DNA of 64,000 nt, from NCBI GenBank assembly GCA_023634235.1, contig JAMKCF010000015.1:3387698-3451697 (forward strand). The letters run 5' to 3'. Below the pieces are notes generated by a model. That model saw nothing but the letters and a program-made list of their open reading frames with translations, was not told where the DNA came from and searched no databases. The position numbers were made by a program, and so were the translations under genes. This DNA comes from Pisaster brevispinus. Taxonomy: Eukaryota; Echinodermata; Asteroidea; Forcipulatida; Asteriidae. Positions within the stretch are counted from its first letter, which is position 1. Each line of letters begins with the position of its first letter. Below, piece by piece: positions 35,439 to 53,800 of the stretch.

Positions 35439-36501
35439 ATATGATGTTTATTTTGTCATTTCATCAATCAAAATTCATCAAAACAGGTGATAAGTTAACA
35501 TGAAAATGCATCTGTGTTGGGAGTTTGATAATTTCATAAGCACTTCCAGTCATCCTGCTGATGTGAACTAGAGTTTGGGGCGAAAAATTTCATGTAAGGA
35601 AAAATTGTCTAGTGTTGTTATGAAATATTTACCATTGAATTGTAGGTGATAAGTTGGTCTGTGAAAACCGAGGAATTAGAAAATCAACTAGCCCCCCATT
35701 AAAATCCTGCAGCTAGTGCTGGGTGTCTCAGGGGACTCTGTCCCCCATACGGGTAATTAACATGGGCTGTAGGAGGTCGATTCACAAGAGGGCGCTATCA
35801 GAAGAAGTGAGTGCACAGTTGGCCGTATGGAGCGGGACAGAATCTCCGGTCACACCAGACATTAGCCTTGTAATTATTCTCGTGGATATTTTTTCGTAAA
35901 TTTAAATGCTTTCTGTATAGATAAAAAAAATATCACTATTAACTTCTCTAAAAGACAGATGCAAAGTAAATGTACACTTGAATAATCAGCGGTGCACTAT
36001 ATTGACAGCAAATAGAGCAGATATCTGAACGGAAAAAAAAAAGTTGTAAAAACTACCTACAGCCAAAACTCCTCCATTCAACCCGATTCTAAAGACTGTT
36101 GCGACAAAAATTGGACTCGAATCATTCCGGAAAATATGTCCTGAAAATATTATCTAAACTCATACTTCAATATGATTTTGTGATTCTAAGACGTTTCTTA
36201 TTTTTGCGATAATCTTCGCGTCTTTATCCAAGTTAAGAAAGTTGGATTCACTCTAATAACTGATTATTTAAATATTTATACCATTTGTATATATATATAT
36301 ATATATATGTCAAAATAACTTTGAAAATCTATGGCGACTGAACAATACTGCTTTATGTTAAAAAAAACAAAGACAGTTAAATTTGGGGACAGACTTGTTG
36401 GGAAAAGTGCTGGGTGACTGTTCCCTATAAAGAAATGTAATACAATCCTGATACGAGTACAAACCTTGGCAACAGTTTAATAGGATCAATAATTGTCAAT
36501 C

Positions 36502-42458
<5,957 letters not shown>

Positions 42459-44117
42459 GTTGGTGAAGTTGGATTTCTAAGCGTGAAATTTGCAAGAAGT
42501 CGTATGTCTACAGGAGGAAATAGCAAATCAAAATGAAGTTCCTTTCTACAGTGACAGTATTTTTCTCATAAAAATAGTAAACAGCAATGCATTGTGTATA
42601 CGAAGAACTGTACATGCACAAACACGTTCCCTTTAATTGTATAGCGCGCCCGCTCGGCCATAAATGTGCTCCAAATAAAATGTAGAGGTTAACTGAAAAC
42701 GATTCTAATAAAGATCAATAGACACCAATCGGCGACTGCAGTCACATGACCCATAGTGGGTATAAAATGTAAACAAACCAAGCAATAAATAAATAAAGGG
42801 TTTGCACAACATAGGTAAAATTGAAAATATTACTTTTTTACAGTGCATAAAAACTTAAATGTTATAACAATTGTCATGGTGGAAAACCTCCATGAAAATA
42901 CACTGTTTGCTTGTAATGCTGTAGTTTTCTTTATAGAGTAAAACAGTTAGTTTTGATCTTGGTTGTCCAAAACCAGAATTTTAAAAACGGTAAAAGCATA
43001 TAAGAATTTTTGAGTCACTATTTTCTTGTGACTCTAATGACCAATTGAGCTTCAACTTTCGTAGAATTGTTAATTCCTGCACATCTTTGGTAAAATAAGT
43101 GCGGAACTGGTCTTTGACAATTACCAATGCTGGTGTATTTGTAGTGACTAGTAGTGGAGTAACCAGACATTTTCATTTGGGAGCAGGGGTAAGTGGGGAC
43201 AAATACTTAATTTATTTATTTATTTTATTTATTTATTTATTTTTTTTTTGGGGGGGGGTTGCTATTTAATGTATCGAACTATTCATTTTGTGCATTTTTT
43301 TGATCTCATTATGTAAGCAATTGAACCTGGTTGTTTGGGCAAATGCCCGGAACTGGTTGCCTATAACTAATGTGAAACAGTGCTTAAGTGTGCAATGGAG
43401 AATTGTGTTTTAGCCGAAAGGAAGGTGGAAAATATTAATTAAAATGATGTTTTAAATGATTTGTGGGTTTTTTAATTCAATTTCCTTGCTCTATGTTCAT
43501 TCCAAGCAGTGAGGAAGAAAAAAGGAAATAATCTTCTACCGTGTTTGAAAGTAGAATAACAAATTTGACCTAGAAGTAATTATTAAAATCATTGTGCAGG
43601 CCTTTTATTTAGGTGTTGTTCATGTGTTTGACACTTTTTACCAATGTTTTAATTGTGGCTCTCCATACTTGATTTCAGGGTTCGACCCGCCCACAAAGCA
43701 AGCGTCACGACATAAAAGATTGGCACCCTATACAAGCGGTCTTTAAACACATTAGAATCACGTGCTGAGAGACTGGGTTTAGTTCCTATACAAACACCGG
43801 CATTCAGCTCTCCATGGCTATTGATTTCTTCATGCCGTAACTTGTCTTTTTTTGACGTTAGTCTCAACTGTCAACTAATGTTTCAAAAAGGTGAGTAGAT
43901 AACGCATGCATTTCAGTCTTTCAGGTTCCATGGATATCAAAATTATTATGTGTTAATTTTTCTGAGGTATGAAACGAGCTACAAATATGTTCATGAATTA
44001 TGAATTATGTTGTGATGATGCTCAGCTTATAATTTAAAATAGCCTTGTGTTGTGTTTTTGTTTTTGTGGTGGGGGCGGGTGTCATGGACGCCAGTCTCTG
44101 ATGCATGCACTTGCAGT

Positions 44118-44496
44118 GCACAAAAGCCTGTAAGTAAGCACAAAATCTTGCTTAGCACAGACAAATTTTGCTGAGAAGAAACAGGTTACCAGCCAAAATG
44201 GAAAAATGTCCGTATCCAGCCACCACTTTTTCATTCGTTATTAAATAAAATAGTATCTAATTAGTAGTAATTTACTCAAATGAAATATTCCTTTGGGTAA
44301 AAACCGTAATTCCATAAAAATTAGTGAAAAAGTGGTGGCAGGATACATACATTTTTCCGCCAAAATTCCATAAATGATAAAGTTGACCTGTTTACATTCT
44401 TGCCTCTGGTGCACCATTTTTTTTTTTTTTGCTTAGCAAAGATAAAATGATACTAAGCAGTATTTTCTGCTTACACAGCTTTTTGAAATTGGCCCC
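44118..44496. mobile_element. Degraded GGGCCC-family MITE interrupted by a second foldback
   Basis: Outer pieces: AAGCACAAAATCTTGCTTAG and GGTTACCAGCC on the left; GCTTAGCAAAGATAAAATG, TTTTCTGCTT and TTGAAATTGGCCCC on the right. The inner element (about 44200-44358) has GGAAAAATGT.CGTATCC.GCCACCACTTTTTCA pairing with TGAAAAAGTGGTGGC.GGATAC..ACATTTTTCC. CCAAAAT flanks both sides of the insertion. Confidence 0.75.
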
Positions 44497-44702
44497 TGGA
44501 GTGGATGAAAGCTTCACTACAATAGCACAATTACAAACAACACAATGCAAATAAAACTTCAGCTAGTGTTTTTTAATATTTTTACCTGATTTTAAGACCC
44601 TGAAATTTTGTTTATACAAATGTATTGGTCATTAAGTCATAATAATAACAATAACATAAATACTAGTTTTGATACTAGTGATAACATGATATTGATGGTG
44701 AT

Positions 44703-44730
44703 ACCATGGAGCTATACATAGCTCCATGGT
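44703..44730. repeat. 28-base palindrome
   Basis: ACCATGGAGCTAT and ATAGCTCCATGGT are perfect inverted 13-mers separated by two bases. Confidence 0.85.
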
Positions 44731-44845
44731 GAGACTAGGTTTACAAATGTTCAAGCAACAATTATATAACAAATATAATTATCATTTTGTTGTATTACTT
44801 ATCATTGCTTAATAAGACAAAACAAAACACTTTTACTGTAAGACA

Positions 44846-47800
44846 ATGATCAAAATGATGAAGGACGAAGATACAAATATTAGAGCCAGAGGCAGCACAT
44901 GCCAGGAAGAGAATAAGTTAACCTTGAACAACTGCGGCCTGAAGGCCTTCGTTTCCAATGCTACTGGCAACACAATAAACAAAGTATGTTACTGTTGGGC
45001 GCAAACAAGCCGCCCGCGCAAGCTTTAAGCTTGCGCGCGCAAGCTTCAAGATGGGCCACGCAAACTTCAAGATGGGCCGCGCAAACTTCAAGCTTGCGCG
45101 GGCGGCTTGTTTGTGCCCAACATTACCAAAAACAAAATGAAAAATTATAAAAACTATTTTTCAGATTTTTGCCATCTGAGGATTTTTATTTTATTTTTTA
45201 AGAGAAACAAAGTCTGAAATTCAATTTGGGTTAGTTATTGGCTCAACGTTTTGACCTTTCTGTTAGTCTGGTTTCGTGCCAACATTGTTGTTGTGACTTC
45301 ATATTCTCGACATGGGAATCAGATCATTTACAAATTTGGAGTTTCCCTTTGAAAAAATCCATGGGAGCCACAAATCAGAAAAATACTGTAGATACTATCC
45401 ATTTAAATGTAGGGGTATACTTTAATAATAAAAGAAGAATATTCTTGTTTTGGGGGATGAAAACAAAAAACAATGGGAATTGAACCCGGGAGAGTGTCAG
45501 CTGAAATGCAGTTTTGGTTCTTCTCAGCTACTTGGATGTGGAGTGACAAAAACTTAGTAATTTAGTACCTTAGGCCTATTTATTAAAAATTGTGGTTCAA
45601 TAGCCTGAAAAGTGTATTATTTAGTCAACATCTTGTGTACATATCAGCCCTTGTACCCGATAAAATGTTCCAACTTTTTTTCCCAGGGCCTCTGGGATCA
45701 AATATCATGCCTGAAGATGTTACACGATTTGCTGGCTTATAAAATAAAGTTTACTGAAAGAAAGCTACAGCCAGCAAGATTCAAAGCCCCTGAGGTATTC
45801 AATATTTATTTAAACACAAACTCAAACACACCCTTCAACCAAGTGAAAAGTTCAATAAATAAGGTACATGTAGTCCCATTTCGTTTAACTTAAAAAACAT
45901 CAACAATTGTTGATAAACTTGTTTTGTCTGGATTTTACAAGCTATTGGTCATACTATAGTAGCGAAATAATATTTGTCTTCTTACATGAATGCCAACTTC
46001 AATTTGTAAATTTAACAAAGATAAGACGTGAGTGTTTAGGCTTAAGGAAAAACTATTCTTTTGCATGGCACATAGACAGAAACAGTTACTGGGATTGAAA
46101 TAAACCTTATTTTTTGAATAAAAAAATAGTTTTTTAGGCAACTTTTTTTTTCAATCGACTTTTTAATCTCAAAGCTAGATTTTGTTTTATTGCCAAGTAG
46201 ATAAACAAAATTCTTGGTATGAATGAATAAAGAGGAAGGAATCCATAATTATCGAATTGCTACTGTCTGTAAAAAATGTGACAAGCAAAATTTGCAAAAC
46301 AAAACAATAACACTTTAGTGTACTTAACGCTTTTTTATTTTGTCTTTTAGTGTTGAGTTTTCTCTATATAACACCACCAATAGGTGTCAGCCACTACTAC
46401 TGCAGCAGTCGGTCATCCGCTGCATTACCATGGAAACAGAATGGCCTGCAAAGACGAGCATAATGAAGAAGGTGAAACAGAGTTCAAAGGTCAGTAAACT
46501 CTTAAATTACTAAAATATAATTTTAATAAACATTGCAATAGGACATCGTTAATGTGAAAAAGGTCCAATTTTTTCTTTTAAAATAATGGTCAGAAAGTCG
46601 TCCTGGATACATGTTTATGTCACTTTTTATTGTTTCAGTCCTTCTGATTTGAAAATTCCAGGTGTGTGAAAAAAGCACACCTGGACTCTTCTAGGCGTGT
46701 GATTTTTGTGGTACTGGCTGGTCAATTTAAAGTCGGTTTTCTTAAAACTAAACAGCGGGTAGTGATGTACTTAAAACGACATGGCAAGGGATCTTGTGAA
46801 GGTACAATTGGTTGTACACTGGACACTTTATCAACAAAATCTCCCATACACTTATTTATCTAAAAACACTCAAAAGTGCATACAATTGTCGAAGCTAAAA
46901 AAAAAAAAAAAAAAAAAAAAAAATGGAAGTGAAATTCACAAACTTGCGTTTTTGAACGATCTTATCCCCTAATTTCTGCCCTTAATAATACCATGGGGGT
47001 CTATTTTACCTACAAAATAATACTTTTTTCATCAACAATCATTTTTAATGGATTCGTAAATAAAGGATCGCTTATTTAAAGCTTCTTTTGCAATACATTT
47101 TCCATTGAACGATCGGTCGAACGATCGGCCCACATTAGGGAAAATTGTGCGGCGAGAGCGATGTGTTTATGAGTACGGGGTTAACATTTTGGATAATATA
47201 TCACCGGAAGGAGGTCGCGATTAGACTCCACCGCACGTCTTCTAACCCCTGGAAAATCGAGTTGTGTGTTTCCCTACTCGCCTACGTATTGTGGTATGGA
47301 ACATGGAGGAGAGAGCCAGACTAACAATGTGCATGTGTGTTTTTACGTTCGTTTACTGAAATGAACGATCGCGGCTAGTAAATATCAAGACTAGGGACTT
47401 TATCGCCAGAATTTTGAAGGATTTTGAAAATAATAAACAATTAATTTTACAACGTTATTTTAATTTACAAATTATGAAGTATGATGACGCTGTAAATGTT
47501 TGCCAAGGCGTGCGTTATGGAGGGATCAGGCGTGTGATTTTTCGCACGCCTGAGGAAGCTTTTAGGCGTGCGATGGCGTGCGGGTGCGATCGCACGCCTC
47601 AAATCAGAAGGACTGTGTTTGTATTATTATTTATTTGGTATCAAAAAGAACGATACAAAATTCAAGCAGAACAGTACAAACTAGACAATAAGCCAATTTG
47701 CACTCGCCTGGAATTTAAAAAGTTAACTCAATTAACTGTGACTCCAAAGCCTCAAACTCCAATGCCACTGGCTACATCAAAATAAATAAGGACCATGAAA

Positions 47801-50800
47801 GACAACATTGAAAATATGGAAGATATGTTTGGAAGATAAATCCAAAATCCAAAAACAGTTTACACAATCAAAATCCTTGACACAATCTAATCTGCTATTT
47901 TAAAATTGTGAACAGAAAACAAAACAAAGATAAACTGTGAATATTCAGTAAGTTTTATGACCTTTTCTGTACAGACGTTCCCTTTAAGCATGACAGGGGT
48001 GCACAGTGGGTGCATGGGTGACTTCCACGGTGCCTCAATTAGTAACACTGTTGGTAAATGACTCAGCAATCACCAGGTATCGCGACCTTTTCTGACCCCC
48101 CTGTACTTGTTTTACGCATGTTGTTCATATGCGTGTACACCAGGCACCAAGTACTTGAGATATTGGTAGAATGTGGAGCAATCTGTTTCAAATTGTGGGA
48201 AGTATTGTATCTAGGCTGTTAGTTATGGTTTGAGCTTGTTTCACTCAGTTCGAAAGTCAGTACAATTGATACTCACTCAGCGGCTGTGTGCACTAATCAA
48301 GGGCTGACTGGCATCAAGGTATAGGTTTGGTTTTTTAATTTACACTACGTTAGGCCTAGAATGTAATTAACACTCAACAAGTTGGCACAGTTTCTTTATT
48401 TAAGGTAATTGATGTACATTTTAATTTCCTGTTTAAAACTGTTAACATATGTTGTGATGTAAGTACTATGTACTCAGGAAACCTGGTTTAATCAAGTAAA
48501 CGAGTGGCGAGCAAGTCTTAAACGGCTGTTTGAAACCGACAGAGTCAGGACCTTGCTTTCGACTAGGTCCTTTTTATCGCTCGGCCTAAACCTTTCAAGG
48601 TTTTGAACAGCTGTTTAAGACCGAGTCACCACTCTCTTTTGTTGGGGCTTTGGCTGCTGTCTCTAGCCAGTTCTCACATCTGACCAACCTACATTCTTCA
48701 ATTCATCCGGAGTCAATGGCTATGGAATGGGGCTTTGGCTAAAGTTTCTAGCCACTTCACCCATTCTGACCTAACTAATCTTCTTCTTTGCATCTGAAAG
48801 TCAATGGCTATAGAATGGGGGCTTTGGCTTCAATCTCTAGCCAGCTCATACGTCTATGACCTGGTAATTTTCAATGCATCTGAAGTCGTGGCTATGGCAT
48901 GGGTCTTGGGCTGCAGCTGCGACCTCTTCACTGCTTGACCTCTTCACTGCTTGACCTGTGTGTAGGAGGAAAGAGTTAATTACACTACACCTCCATAATT
49001 GCTGAAATGATAACTAAAGTATAATATTTGCATTTTTGGTTTTTTTACAGAGATAATGACCCAAAAGCAACCAAGTACACCAGCCAAAAAAGAAAATGAC
49101 ATCTTTGGAGTTCAGCTGGAGGTATTTCATTACGATTGACTATCAATTCATTGTTCGTTCAAAGCATAATTGAAAGTTCCTGTCTGAGAAAAATTGTATA
49201 ATGCAGTTATCTGGACTCGAAATTTACACTGGACCGCAGGCCCGCCCGCTGAGGCCAGTGATTTTACATTAGCATCAGGGCCAGTAAAGTTAAAGACCAA
49301 ACAAGTCTGGCGGTCTTGAGTTTTTCAATTTGTATGCGACCGCAATTTTTAATATCGTTAATAAAAATACAACAGCAAAAATTCTCAAATGTTAACTTTG
49401 AGTCTGATAAATATCTTTCAATTCTGTTGCGTATTCAAGTTCAAGTATATTTACCCAGAAGAAAAATGAGATAGTCTTCTCTTGGTGCGTTTGTTTGTTT
49501 TGTTTTTTAACATTTTATATTTTTAATAGCAGGTTATAATTTATAGTTTTTTCCTCATTTTGATTCTAGTCTTGTAAAAATGGAACAGTCCAGATTTCAA
49601 CGAGTGATTATGTTCTGCTATATTGTACTCGGTCATATGCATCCGATATTTGTCAGAGGCATAAACAAGAACAAACACAAACATATCCCATTTATAGCGA
49701 AAAGAGGAGCAAAATGGATTAAGGGAAAGTATCCAGGAAAAAAAAAGGGGGGAGCTGTCATATGACAGCTCCATCATACACTTCTGTCTCATCATGTTAT
49801 GTGCCACTCCATTGATGAGTGCTACAGGTTGCATCAGACATGAAGACGAGAAGAAGGCCGATTTCCTGTCTAATAACTGTTGCTAGGCAACAACCCTTCT
49901 CGGCGTAATTGTTGACAATTTGGTTCACTGGGAAACGGCTTTTGGGCATGGGATTTCTTGGAATATTTGTACTTATTTGTTTACAATTTGTGTGTTTATT
50001 TGTGGGTGCTAGGTGACAAGTCGGTTATTAGATGCAGAGGGTTTCAGACTTCATGTACTGCAAAGGGAGCTGAATAATAAGAAGAATGGCACATTAAGAT
50101 CACCTGAAAGTAGGGTAAGTCTTCCAACCGTTTTTTTTTTACATTTTTATTGCGTGGATAAAATGTTCATGATATTTTTTTATCATGAATCTTTAGCACT
50201 TTTTCACCTTTTGGAACTTCTTCTGTGCTATTTGGTCTAGATATGTGATTTTGTTGATAATAATTCAAAGTTGGACTCAATTCCCCCCCCCCCCCAAAAA
50301 AAAGCCAAGACACTTTATGCCTGTCTGTAAGGAATCGAAGCAGCTACTAATCCCACACATCAACATTTCTGAAATGTTCAACTTAGTTCAAACTGTTCAA
50401 TGTGATGTTGACCTTGTGAACTAATATTGAGGAAAACTTAGTGTGTGGTCCTTTAGGTGGCTCATATTCCCAAATTCCTGGATAATTTTTTTTACGGCGT
50501 TATTTCACCATAGTATTGCAACATATTGCTGTATAATTGGGTTGTATCGTCGTTTTCTCGCCGTATGATTGCGTTATATTGCCATACTATTACATTAAAT
50601 TGCCGTATTTGGGGGGGTTGTATTGCAGTATTTTATTGCGATATATCGCAGTACTTTTCGTAATATTTTATTGCCTGTTATTCTTGCACTGTTAAGTTAT
50701 ATACAGATCTGTATATTATTGCGATATATGTCTCTGTCTAGTTTCCCATTTCTATCCAATATTCCAAAAGTACCTCCCACCATGGCCACCAATCCATGGT

Positions 50801-53800
50801 AGAAAAAGATTTGTTTGTATCCCAAGCCTTCAGAGCTGCCAGCTCTCCCTGATTCTGCAGAAAGTTCCCTGAAAATAAACCAATCTTTCCACGTTTAATC
50901 TAATCCCATCTAATCCACTGATTAACAAATTTGAAAATCTCCCTGACTGTGGTGATTCTAAATGCCCTCCCGATTGTTGTACAAAATCTCTCTGATTACA
51001 AGATGCAAATGTTGGCGGCTCTGCTAAGCTCCGTTCGGTGTTTTTTTTTCTTCACGGTAAGGGGTAATTGCATTCTGGAACTGTAAATAACATCTGGCAC
51101 AGTTAATTTCAAAAGTCATACCGTCGTCATTATTAAAAACATCTTGAACATTTCCTGTGTCGGATGATATTTGGTAACATGTAAAAACTTGAGGCTGTAG
51201 GCTTTTATGACTAATACTGTGAATCTATCATCGGATACAACATACTGGACTTCTGTAGTGAGTAGACGAAGTTAAAGGATTCAGACTGTCACATTGTGTT
51301 AATAAGTTGGGTAGGCAGTGCATTCTGCTCTACCAGCCAGGCTCCTGTAGTGGATGATACCCATGCATACATCCTTTGCGGACTGTGAAGGGGGTAACCC
51401 TGTTTCAGCCCCAGGAGTAGTAGGTGGCAACGAGCTCCTGGTGGCAGTTGATTTGGGTCCACAGCCCATTAGTCAGTTAAGTGTAGCTCTCACCTTGAAG
51501 TGGCTGTCTGGCCTTGTTGTGTTAGGGGATATCTCAGAAAGAAAAACAACTTTTAAAAATTGTTAAAATGATTTTAGTTATCACGCAAGCACGAGTGGAA
51601 TACGGAGAAATAAAGCGTTTCTGCGTCCCATATCCAACGAGGTCGAAGGCCGAGTTGGAAAATGGACGCAGATGCGCTATATTTTCCATATTCCATGAGC
51701 GCACTTGTGGAAACAAATTTATTTTCAAGTTGACGCACAGATTAAAGCAATATGCTGTGTTGGAACACCTGTACGTTTTGCGCATACATTAGCTTATTTA
51801 AAAAAGCGCAATACACCGAACAGCACAATACACAGGGTGTTATATGAGCCGTGTGATTGGTTAATGTCACACCGCTTGTTGCTATGGGAAGACCAATCAA
51901 AATCGAGGATTCAAGTTGGCTTGAAGATAATTTTTAATTGTTTATTGTGTACAAACATTAAAACGTTCATTGAAAAACAGTGGATGCCTATTTAGGAGAG
52001 CACAAAAGTGGAAACAAATCAACGTGTTGCCAAATGTCTCAAAAATTCCAGGATAAGCAAGAAAATATAGACAAAAGTTGAGGCAAGAAAGGGCATAGTC
52101 ATATTGGGAAAAAAAACACTAAAAATAGAAATTAAAAAAATCACAGTTCAATTTATTAGGCCTAACAAAACATAAAGTGAAAACACAGTACAAGTCTTTA
52201 TATTACAAATAGCAAACCTAGGCACCAAAATGATTCTTAGGCTGACAAAAACATTCTGGCAAGGGGATACATACGAATAATAAATAAATCTGTTGAAGAA
52301 ATCCATTTCTCTCCTTTAAAACAACATACTCTACTTTGTTCATAATTTGTTACTCGTTTTCTATTTTTTGTTTTCTTCAGCAAAAAGAGTTTGAAAGACA
52401 GAAAGCAGTTATTAGGTAAGTGACTTTCATAACAAAAGTTAGAATAGTTGAGTCTTGTATAGAGCTTGTACCAAAAAGGTTTACGTACTCAAGGCACTGG
52501 AACAAAGAGAAACATTTTGAAGACAAGGTTTTTTGAAATTTTTGAATTTTATGACCAATTCATGTAGCTGCGGTGCTATCAGCAGTCACTTCCAGAAACA
52601 ACAGGGCAGACCCTTCTCTTAGTGATAAGTGTAACTGTTTTTTTTTAATGCATTTACACAACGCACGGGACCTACGGCTTTACGTCCCATCCAAAGGCAT
52701 CTTATTCTTCAATCTTAGCACAAATTCTTTGCACAAACTTTAAAGAAAACTTCAACTATTCTAAATATGTGATATTTAAATAAAAGTTTAACCCCTGAAC
52801 TGTTATTTTTCCTGCAAATATTGAATGTTGACCCTTGGTCAGTATTTTGATCATTCTAAACAAATCAAACAATGACACCCAAAACAAAAAAACACAGAGT
52901 AAAGATGAAAGAATTCCATGGTGTCATTATCGTGACAAATGATCTTCATTTTATCAACAGCCGACTTCAGTTTCAACATGACATGCTTGAGAAGCAATAC
53001 CATGAGGCTGCTATGGGAATGTTCAAGAGTAATCATCGATACTTTAAGGTAAGAAGAAGAATAATTTTCTTGGGAGATGAATCTCTCTGATTTAGCTGAA
53101 GGCTAGATACCCTTGATTTCTGCGTTGGTTAAAATGCTGACAAAGTTCCAGGCTGCAGTGGCTTTCATTGGTGTGGTCGACTGAATCATGTGTTATTTTC
53201 ATGGTAAAGGTGCCACCAATGTGTCCGACCTGGTTCCTCCAATCGGGGCGTTTGAGCGTGAAACCAGGCTCTTTTCTTGTTCTCACTCATACGCTTTAGC
53301 TTTGCTGAGATGGTAGAACTAACAGCCATTCCAACAGCTTTTTTCCACATACTACATCTCTTTGGAACTCCTTGCCTGCTGCATGTTTCCCTCCATCCTA
53401 CAATGTAGACTATTTTAAGAGGAATATCAATTCCTACCTTCAGCTCCCCTGAGTTATTTTGATTTTAATTGTTTTTCTTCTTGTAGCTCCTTATATGTTT
53501 ACTTCTTATAGTTGAAACTACCACTCCCGAGGTGATCCTAGGCACCTTCTGAAGCCGAGGCAAGATAGAATGCGCCAGGATCATAGAGGGAGTCGTAGTT
53601 TTAACCATAGCAGGAGTAAAAGTAGTCAATATTTGTTCTATAACACCCCAAACATATATTGTGCCTGATCGTCAAGGTGCCGAGAAGCTGCTGTTGCTAT
53701 GGGGTATAGTTCACTGGTTGCTATGGGTATAGTACATTGTTTGAGACCGCGTGTACAGCGCGTCGTGTTCGCGCGGCTTTCTAGTAAAGATAAGAAGTAC

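Larger units (their letters stand above)
31187..36501. other. Intergenic region between the arrestin-domain gene and macroH2A
   Basis: No gene is supported in 5.3 kb. Visible content: a fragment with AGTGGCGTAACTAGGGGGGT near 31405; AGAGGGCGC repeat copies at 32515-32660 and 35725-35870; a 15-bp tandem (33178-33232) and foldback at 33220-33365; a MITE-superfamily copy at 33830-34250; a TA-flanked MITE at 35255-35438; and an AT dinucleotide run near 36289-36308. Confidence 0.55.
42459..44845. other. Intergenic region between macroH2A and the unrecognised plus-strand gene
   Basis: The two genes are divergent, so both promoters should lie here. A partial MITE-superfamily repeat is at about 43010-43150 and a TTTA/T/G tract at 43207-43258. 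A possible plus-strand 5'UTR exon ends with CAACTAATGTTTCAAAAAG before GTGAGTAG at 43891, but this is not proven. Confidence 0.45.

Noticed and set aside
47414..47785. 123-codon frame on the plus strand
   Set aside because: Runs from inside the 980-bp transposon into the decayed exon-like copy; not a coherent protein.
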